Assembly (NCBI GenBank): GCA_041690515.1
Contig: JAWLHF010000015.1
Location: 1 to 39,077, forward strand
DNA length: 39,077 nt
Source of the DNA: BRH-c25 sp041690515
GTDB taxonomy: Bacteria > Bacillota > Clostridia > Lutisporales > Lutisporaceae
Reading direction: 5' to 3'
Shown: piece after piece, positions 34,103 to 39,077 of the stretch
How the letters are laid out: each line of letters opens with the position of its first letter
How positions within the stretch are numbered: position 1 is the first letter of the stretch
Program-made: the position numbers and the translations under genes
Notes under the pieces: model-generated
Seen by the model: the letters and a program-made list of their open reading frames with translations, nothing else
Database searches by the model: none
Told to the model about the DNA's origin: nothing

Positions 34103-34136
34103 AAAGACACCCCTTTAATAATGCTGTTTTTAGTAG

Positions 34137-34178
34137 GCAGCCACTTGGCTCGCCATAATAGCCGATCCAAGTGGCTGC
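34137..34178 (-). other. Strong intercistronic hairpin between binding-protein and ATPase genes
   Basis: GCAGCCACTTGG (34137-34148) and CCAAGTGGCTGC (34167-34178) are perfect 12-base complements around an 18-base loop. On the minus strand it follows the binding-protein stop by 14 bases, and the downstream sequence CTACTAAAAACAG has no U-tract. It is best read as a 3'-end stabiliser or processing structure that raises binding-protein mRNA over the rest of the operon. Confidence 0.75.
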
Positions 34179-34192
34179 TTGTTTGAATGATA

Positions 34193-35170
34193 TTACTTGA
34201 ACTCTTTGTAATTCTCTGGGGTAACGAGCTGGAATGGTATCCAAACACGGTTTTCCACATTTTCACCTTTTGCAAGTGAAAAAGCTGCTTTTATCGCTCC
34301 GCCGCCCTGTCCTGATGCATCCTGGAATACTGTACAATCCAGCTTGCCTGCTTCCAGCTCAGCTATTGCATCCGGAGTCGCATCAACGCCGCCAACTATG
34401 ATTTCGCCGAGTTTGCCTGCTGCTTCAATTGCTTTCAGTGCTCCAAGAGCCATATCATCATTGTTGGAAGCAACAGCATCAATCTGTTTTCCGGAAGACA
34501 GCCAGTTCTCCATAAGGCTCATGCCTTCTTCCCTTGACCAGTTAGCAGTCTGCTCCATTATGATCTCTATGTCGGGGTATTTCTTGACAACTTCTTTTAC
34601 GCCTTCAGTTCTCATTATTGCAGCTTCGTTATCAAGCTTGCCTATCATAATAACGACATTACCTTTTCCGCCAAGCTTCTCTGCGATAAATTCCATCTGG
34701 AAGATACCTGCATCGATAGACTCTGAGCCAACGAATACTACATCGTCAGGAAGGTTTCCTGGAAGTCTGTTTACATATACCAACGGAACCTTTGCTTCTG
34801 CGCAGGCTGTGTTTATAGGCTCAGTTGCCTCTGTATTAACAGGAACCACCACTATTGCGCTCATTCCCTGAGAAATGAAGTTTTCAACCTGTGAAAGCTG
34901 TTTTGCTGCGTCTTCCTTAGCATCAACATATGTAATTTCTGCGTCGGAACCTAATGTTGCTGCATACTCTTCCATACCATCTTTCATATACATAAGGAAG
35001 GTATCATCAAAGTTGGATATAGATACACCAATTTTGACTTTTCCACCTTCAGCAGGTGCCGATTCATCTGATGCTGCAGGCTGTGGTTCACTCTTTGCAC
35101 ACCCTGTCATAAGCATCGTGAGGCAAAATACCAATGCCAATACCATAGCAAGTGTTTTCTTAGCTGTCAT
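34193..35170 (-). CDS. Inositol-type ABC transporter substrate-binding lipoprotein
   Basis: 325 residues. The signal peptide ends in lipobox LMTGC (lipidated Cys24), followed by an acidic Ser/Ala linker. The mature fold reads KVKIGVSISNFDDTFLMYMK, AIVVVPVNTEATEPI, YVNRLPGNLPDDVVFVGSES, DAVASNNDDMALGALKAIE and VGGVDATPDAIAEL, the pattern of RbsB-like proteins that includes myo-inositol receptors. It captures substrate outside the cell for the permease and ATPase encoded downstream. The ribosome site is AAGGGGGAA. A possible extra -10 TATAAT lies at 35237-35232, without a -35. Ligand inferred from operon context. Confidence 0.9.
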   Translation of the reverse strand: MTAKKTLAMVLALVFCLTMLMTGCAKSEPQPAASDESAPAEGGKVKIGVSISNFDDTFLMYMKDGMEEYAATLGSDAEITYVDAKEDAAKQLSQVENFISQGMSAIVVVPVNTEATEPINTACAEAKVPLVYVNRLPGNLPDDVVFVGSESIDAGIFQMEFIAEKLGGKGNVVIMIGKLDNEAAIMRTEGVKEVVKKYPDIEIIMEQTANWSREEGMSLMENWLSSGKQIDAVASNNDDMALGALKAIEAAGKLGEIIVGGVDATPDAIAELEAGKLDCTVFQDASGQGGGAIKAAFSLAKGENVENRVWIPFQLVTPENYKEFK

Positions 35171-35262
35171 TATAATTCCCCCTTTAAAATTTGTATTTAT
35201 ATAATCTCATATTACTGTATAGAAATATGGGATTATAGTCATAGTTACAAGGAATGATCCTG

Positions 35263-36279
35263 TTATTCAATGGTGATCAGTTCATTCCTCCTGAAGGCTT
35301 CTGTTGCAGCATATGCCACTTTGGTTGAGAGAGTACCGTCATATACTGTTACTTCAGGCCTTCTGCCCTCCAATATACAATTTACAAACTCCTGAACCTC
35401 GTTGAGGTAGGACTGATCGAATCTCTCGATGAACCCTGATACACATTCCTGAACGGCTCCGTTCTGATCAAAGATTGTGACCAGATTTTTCTGAGGAACC
35501 GAGCTTACCCTTAGTGTTGCCTTTGTACCAACAATCTCAGTCTCCACATGATAACCATGGGGTGCGGTCCTTCCTACATAAAGCATGGCCATTGTGCCGT
35601 TTTTGAACTGCATCATTGCACATGCGTTATCACAGTCTCCGTACTCTGCAAACTCTTTATGCAAATAGCTTCCTCCTATTGCATATACTTTCTCCGGCTC
35701 TGAGCTTAAGTACCACCTTGCCAGATCAATATCATGTATCGCCATATCCAGGAATATCCCCCCGCTGGTCCTTGCAAAACGTATTGCTCCTTCAACAAGG
35801 CTCTCGGGATCAAGTCCATAAGCCCTTACCATGATAGGATCCCCTATAGAGCCTTCTTTGATTTTTTGCTTTGCATAAGCATAGGATGAATCATATCTTC
35901 TCATAAAGCCAAGCATAAAAACCTTGTCCGTATGTTTTTCCACAACCTTTTCAGCAGCCAGACACTCCTCAATATTTATTCCAAGAGGTTTTTCACAAAA
36001 TACATGCAGTCCGGCTTCCAAAGCAGCCTCAATATGCTTACAGTGCTCACCGGAGGGTGAAGCTATAAGTACAGCCTCCAACTCTTTATTACGAATCATT
36101 TCGTAATAGTCTGTGTATCCATATGGTATTCCCCATTGATCCTTGGCCTGTTTTACCTCGTCTTCAACGACGCTGCACACAGCCGACAGCTCTGCATTAG
36201 GAATCCTAAAAGCTACATTTTCGGCATGTTTCTTACCTAAACGACCCAGACCGACGACTCCAACTCTAACCTTTTTCAT
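35263..36279 (-). CDS. Gfo/Idh/MocA oxidoreductase, second inositol dehydrogenase
   Basis: 338 residues and the first gene of the inositol operon. VRVGVVGLGRLGKKHAENVA is the NAD-binding start, FCEKPLGINIEE the EKP motif near residue 95, GFMRRYDSSYAYAK follows near 123, and the catalytic Asp/His are in GGIFLDMAIHDIDLARWYL near 170-182. It is a paralogue of the iolG at 26795-27799 and may act on another isomer (scyllo-, D-chiro- or epi-inositol) or convert inososes. The frame extends to a TTG at 36294, but ATG 36277-36279 with GGAGG six bases before it is the evident start. Confidence 0.88.
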   Translation of the reverse strand: MKKVRVGVVGLGRLGKKHAENVAFRIPNAELSAVCSVVEDEVKQAKDQWGIPYGYTDYYEMIRNKELEAVLIASPSGEHCKHIEAALEAGLHVFCEKPLGINIEECLAAEKVVEKHTDKVFMLGFMRRYDSSYAYAKQKIKEGSIGDPIMVRAYGLDPESLVEGAIRFARTSGGIFLDMAIHDIDLARWYLSSEPEKVYAIGGSYLHKEFAEYGDCDNACAMMQFKNGTMAMLYVGRTAPHGYHVETEIVGTKATLRVSSVPQKNLVTIFDQNGAVQECVSGFIERFDQSYLNEVQEFVNCILEGRRPEVTVYDGTLSTKVAYAATEAFRRNELITIE

Positions 36280-36305
36280 GCTCTCCCTCCGCAAACAGAA
36301 AATTT

Positions 36306-36319
36306 CGTAAACGTTTTCA
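36306..36319. promoter_or_regulatory. Operator O1 / cre-like box at the inositol operon start
   Basis: The sequence CGTAAACGTTTTCA contains the perfect palindrome AAACGTTT (36309-36316) and differs from the CcpA cre consensus TGWAANCGNTNWCA only at the first base. It lies about 15 bases downstream of the predicted transcription start, a classical roadblock position for CcpA or a LacI-family repressor. Confidence 0.6.
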
Positions 36320-36334
36320 TGAATATTTATATTA

Positions 36335-36364
36335 ATAATACAATGATTTTTAATTTTCTGTCAA
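36335..36364 (-). promoter_or_regulatory. Promoter of the inositol operon
   Basis: On the minus strand a perfect TTGACA (36364-36359) and TATTAT (36340-36335) are 18 bases apart, about 56 bases before the start codon. It is the best promoter in the window and drives 14 genes. It is flanked by two AAACGTTT boxes. The rest of the 339-base gap (36365-36536) is AT-rich with nothing further that I can identify. Confidence 0.8.
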
Positions 36365-36536
36365 TATATAAAATCATCATAAAATTGTTAATATATTAAC
36401 ACCTTGGCTGTTTAGCAATATTCCTAGCTCCTATATTTTTTAATTTTTAATTGGCTGATTTTGGCATGAAACATGCATAACAAGTGTATATTAATAACAT
36501 TTCTGTTGTTTTTCCGTTCATTTTATTGTGTTTTAT

Positions 36537-36550
36537 TGTAAACGTTTGTT
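36537..36550. promoter_or_regulatory. Operator O2, upstream copy of the AAACGTTT box
   Basis: TGTAAACGTTTGTT shares the 10-base core GTAAACGTTT with O1; the palindrome AAACGTTT occupies 36540-36547. Its centre is 231 bp from that of O1, about 22 turns of B-DNA, so both could be held by one looping repressor. It lies just beyond the glycerate-kinase terminator. Confidence 0.5.
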
Positions 36551-36557
36551 TTATTGC

Positions 36558-36620
36558 AATAAATAAAAGGCCATATAATCATCAAGACAGCCTTAACGAC
36601 AGAATGGCCTTTTATTTATT
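36558..36620 (-). terminator. Terminator of the glycerate-kinase gene
   Basis: Perfect 17-base complementary arms at 36558-36574 and 36604-36620, sharing an AAAAGGCCAT core and extended by AT-rich flanks. They are separated by 29 bases. On the minus strand the 3' arm ends GGCCTTTTATTTATT, supplying the U-rich tail. The outer arm reaches into the stop codon. Confidence 0.85.
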
Positions 36621-37761
36621 ACCTTAACCTATGACAGACAGCAAAAAGTCTCATTATTCTCTCAGCCGTATTCTGTAGAAGAATCCTGCTGTTATCGATT
36701 GCTTCTCTTAGGGTCATAGGCTTATCTACTATTGAGAATATCGAGTTGATACCATTATCATACAATACCTCTGCTCCATCCCCTATCCCACCGGCGATTG
36801 CTATAACAGGTACTTTGTATTTGGCTGCCAGCTGTGCAACGCCGTAAGGTGTTTTTCCAAATACTGTCTGCTTATCCATCATACCCTCTCCGGTTATTAC
36901 CAGATCTGCACTTTTCAGTTTCTCCTCCAATCCGGTTGCTTCTATCACAATATCTATCCCCTTCTTTAGATCCGCATTCAGAAAGGCTAATAAGCCTGCC
37001 CCCATACCTCCTGCGGCTCCTGCACCCGGAACATTTCTCAGCGGCATACCGTAAGCTTTTTCTAGTATTATTCCATACTTCTCAAGATTATCATCCAACA
37101 GTCTGACCATATCGTTGTTTGCACCCTTTTGTGGACCAAAAACATATGATGCTCCGTTTTTTCCTGTAAGGGGGTTTGAAACATCACAAGCTGCTGTTAT
37201 TACACATTCTGCTAACCTTTGATCCATACCTGTCCTATCTATTTTTACAAGCTCCTTCAGCGCTCCCCCGCCAAAGCCTATATCTCTTCCCTCTCCATCC
37301 AACAATTTAACTCCAAGCGCAGCTGCCATTCCTGCTCCACCATCATTGGTAGCGCTTCCGCCAATACCCATTATTATGCTTCTACATCCCATATCCAGAG
37401 CATGTTTGATAAGCTGTCCTGTTCCAAAGGTTGTAGTTATTAACGGATTCCTTTCTTCTTCCTTCAATAATGTCAGTCCGGAAGCAGCAGCCATTTCGAT
37501 AACTGCAGTCTTTCCATCTCCCAATATCCCATAAAAAGAATCAACTTCTCTGCATAATGGATCCAATGCCTTTACTGAGATTATTCTTCCTCCTGTGGCA
37601 TCAACCAGGGATTGAACAGTCCCTTCCCCTCCGTCTGCCATTGGAATCTTGATAATATCTATGTCGCTGTATACCCTTCTTATACCAGTTTCAACAGCAT
37701 CTGCTGCTTCCAATGCAGATAGACTGCCCTTAAATGAATCTGGTGCTATTATAATTTTCAT
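36619..37761 (-). CDS. glxK: Glycerate kinase (GarK/GlxK family)
   Basis: 380 residues, the normal family length. It phosphorylates D-glycerate with ATP to 2- or 3-phosphoglycerate. Family motifs are IIIAPDSFKGSLSALEAADA at the start, PMADGGEGTVQSL near 42, GIGGSATNDGGAGMAAALG near 130, VITAACDVSNPLTG near 188, DLVITGEGMMDKQT near 280 and VIAIAGGIGDGAE. The frame opens at 37767 with TTG, but ATG 37759-37761 follows AGGGTGG and is preferred. Monocistronic, between the CdaR-type regulator and the inositol operon. It may serve glycerate from sugar-acid breakdown; a direct role in inositol use is not evident. Confidence 0.92.
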   Translation of the reverse strand: MKIIIAPDSFKGSLSALEAADAVETGIRRVYSDIDIIKIPMADGGEGTVQSLVDATGGRIISVKALDPLCREVDSFYGILGDGKTAVIEMAAASGLTLLKEEERNPLITTTFGTGQLIKHALDMGCRSIIMGIGGSATNDGGAGMAAALGVKLLDGEGRDIGFGGGALKELVKIDRTGMDQRLAECVITAACDVSNPLTGKNGASYVFGPQKGANNDMVRLLDDNLEKYGIILEKAYGMPLRNVPGAGAAGGMGAGLLAFLNADLKKGIDIVIEATGLEEKLKSADLVITGEGMMDKQTVFGKTPYGVAQLAAKYKVPVIAIAGGIGDGAEVLYDNGINSIFSIVDKPMTLREAIDNSRILLQNTAERIMRLFAVCHRLR

Positions 37762-37800
37762 ATGCAACCACCCTTCTATTATTTTAATTAAGTATATAGT

Positions 37801-37806
37801 ATTATA
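37801..37806 (-). promoter_or_regulatory. -10 box of the glycerate-kinase promoter
   Basis: A perfect minus-strand TATAAT (37806-37801) about 40 bases before the start codon. The best -35 at 18 bases is TGATAT, a poor match, which suggests dependence on an activator such as the neighbouring CdaR-type protein. Confidence 0.5.
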
Positions 37807-37870
37807 CCTACAGAATAAATGTATATATCACACAATTTTCATTGCTTATTGAAGCCTTTTTTTGTGCATA

Positions 37871-37899
37871 AAAAACAAAGATATGGAATAACCATATCT
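37871..37899 (-). terminator. Terminator of the CdaR-type regulator gene
   Basis: On the minus strand AGATATGG (37899-37892) pairs with CCATATCT (37886-37879) around a 5-base loop and is followed by TTGTTTTT. It lies about 50 bases past the stop codon. Confidence 0.9.
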
Positions 37900-37949
37900 A
37901 ATCAAACAGCATAGTCAATTTTTTCTGCTAAACTCTGTATTGCTGACTG

Positions 37950-39077
37950 TTACAGCTCATTTAGGACTATTCCGATATAAATCAGCATGCAATTGAATGG
38001 TACGGTAACATCAATATCATATAATTCCTTAAATTTGTTCAATCTATAAATAAGTGTATTCCTGTGTATATAAAGAACCTGGGCAGTATCTTTCACCCTC
38101 ATACTATTTTCAAAATATGCTTTGATTGTGGCAAGCAGCTCTTGAGACTGTTGGTCCAATGACCTATCGAAAATTCTCCCCAAGCTCTTCAGGTACTCCT
38201 CTTTATTATCAGAGGATAATTGTCTAAGCAGAAGCTGAAGCTTAAAATCCTGGCAGAAGTACATTAAACCCTTTGAGTTGAGCTTCTTTCCTACATTCAA
38301 AGTTCTGTCTGCGATTCGGTAAGAAGAGCTGTAGTCATTAAGTCTATTGCATTGGGTTCCTACCCCGAAGCATAAACCAAGGCCGGTCTTCTGACGTACC
38401 GCTTCCTCAACCTTCAAACAATATTCAGTTATATTATCACTGTTCTTTTTTAAAATGACGAATCTTTCCTTTGAAATACTAGCTACCACATCGCTGCTGT
38501 AGTCAGACATGTCAATCATTATGTCTGTTATTTGCTGTTTCAAGCTCTGCAGAACTATTTCAGACCTTACTCCATTGTCATCAGCCAATTCTGAAAATCC
38601 GCATACATCCGATACTATAACAACTCTGGAAATATCATAGTCAAAATTTACAAGCTTTGCTCTGGAGTACAACAACTCCATATCGCTGCCTTCCACATAT
38701 TTTATAAGTTCTTTTGCAAAGCTACTTATCGCCCTTAAATGGAAAAGCTCCATTCGTTTCCTTTCTTCCTCCTGCAGCATAAGTTCAACCAATTCCTTGA
38801 CTATGAGTCCATACCCTTCAACCTCTGAAGGTTCTCCAGTAATTCCTACAACAGCAATTACTTCACCTTTATCAATAATAGGTACGTTTACTCCTTTTTT
38901 ACAGCCTTCATAATGAACAATACTGTTCTCGTCAACCAAAACGGTTTCTCCTCTTTCAGCAGCCAGCTTGCCTGGCATATGGAGAGTCCCAACTCTTTCA
39001 GCATCTCCCGATGCTATTATTGCACCGTCAATACCTATAACATTTATATTCTTACCCAATATATTCATAAGTCTCTC
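37950..39077 (-). CDS. cdaR: CdaR-type sugar-diacid regulator (5' end beyond window)
   Basis: At least 375 codons. The N-terminal putative sugar-diacid recognition domain shows MNILGKNINVIGIDGAIIAS, GTLHMPGKLAAERGE and GVNVPIIDKGEVIAVVGITG. A middle GGDEF-like region of PucR/CdaR proteins follows, and the C-terminal helix-turn-helix is RVKDTAQVLYIHRNTLIYRL. The first in-window ATG is 39066-39068, but the frame stays open through the final bases as Glu-Arg-Leu, and known CdaR proteins have about 15-20 more residues before MNILGKN-like sequence, so the true start is outside. These regulators activate glycerate, glucarate and galactarate genes; the adjacent glycerate kinase is a likely target. 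Confidence 0.88.
   Translation of the reverse strand, partial: ERLMNILGKNINVIGIDGAIIASGDAERVGTLHMPGKLAAERGETVLVDENSIVHYEGCKKGVNVPIIDKGEVIAVVGITGEPSEVEGYGLIVKELVELMLQEEERKRMELFHLRAISSFAKELIKYVEGSDMELLYSRAKLVNFDYDISRVVIVSDVCGFSELADDNGVRSEIVLQSLKQQITDIMIDMSDYSSDVVASISKERFVILKKNSDNITEYCLKVEEAVRQKTGLGLCFGVGTQCNRLNDYSSSYRIADRTLNVGKKLNSKGLMYFCQDFKLQLLLRQLSSDNKEEYLKSLGRIFDRSLDQQSQELLATIKAYFENSMRVKDTAQVLYIHRNTLIYRLNKFKELYDIDVTVPFNCMLIYIGIVLNEL

Noticed and set aside
36619..37761. Glycerate kinase as a step of the proposed inositol route
   Set aside because: No step in the proposed scheme makes free glycerate, and the gene has its own promoter and terminator with a CdaR-type regulator next to it.
732..39068. 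Numerous plus-strand open frames of 60-230 codons
   Set aside because: They lie opposite clear minus-strand genes, lack ribosome sites and have no recognisable protein pattern. Only yjfB at 12998-13192 has its own promoter, ribosome site and terminator.

Overview
The window looks like chromosomal DNA from an anaerobic, low-to-moderate GC Clostridia-type bacterium. Supporting signs are strong AGGAGG-like ribosome sites, many U-tract terminators, a class II cyclic-di-GMP riboswitch, RbsABC-type sugar transporters, a YesM/YesN regulatory pair and a YjfB protein. Nearly every gene reads on the minus strand; the exception is a small yjfB gene at 12998-13192. I saw no rRNA, tRNA, CRISPR array, insertion sequence or prophage.

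Layout, left to right. (1) 1-372 is the start of a PilB/GspE-type ATPase gene, preceded by a c-di-GMP-II riboswitch (421-494) whose 3' strand is shared with a terminator (401-429). (2) 732-6909 is a pentose/pentitol operon: ABC ATPase, permease, binding lipoprotein, polyol dehydrogenase and xylulokinase. (3) 7171-12095 is a probable three-component sensor: binding lipoprotein, YesM-type kinase and AraC-type response regulator. (4) 12193-20082 is a mixed region with a TPR membrane protein, yjfB, a GH38 alpha-mannosidase, a small lipoprotein, a LacI-family regulator and a chemoreceptor. (5) 20241-36279 is a roughly 16-kb, 14-gene inositol operon. (6) 36619-39077 holds a glycerate kinase and a CdaR-type regulator cut by the window edge.

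The standout is the inositol operon. It carries an inositol-type ABC transporter, two Gfo/Idh/MocA dehydrogenases, IolE, IolD and IolB, enough to reach 2-deoxy-5-keto-D-gluconate (DKG). It has no IolC kinase, IolJ aldolase or IolA dehydrogenase. In their place are a malic enzyme, a LarA-family nickel racemase, an archaeal-type (type II) GAPDH, an archaeal-like PGK and a two-subunit transketolase.

I propose that these form an unphosphorylated route. DKG is the carboxymethyl (CH2-COO-) analogue of D-xylulose 5-phosphate with the same stereochemistry, so transketolase could pass its C2 unit to an aldose phosphate and release (R)-malate semialdehyde. That compound is the matching analogue of D-glyceraldehyde 3-phosphate. 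The GAPDH and PGK homologues would oxidise it through malyl phosphate to D-malate with ATP formation. The LarA homologue would invert D-malate to L-malate, and malic enzyme would yield pyruvate and CO2. Gene content, order and stereochemistry all fit, and the PGK has lost one of the usual phosphate-contacting arginines. The enzyme families are read from sequence; the pathway is inference.

Regulation: the inositol operon has a strong promoter (36335-36364) with a palindromic AAACGTTT box just downstream of the predicted start. A second copy lies 231 bp away, about 22 helical turns, which suggests looping repression or catabolite control.
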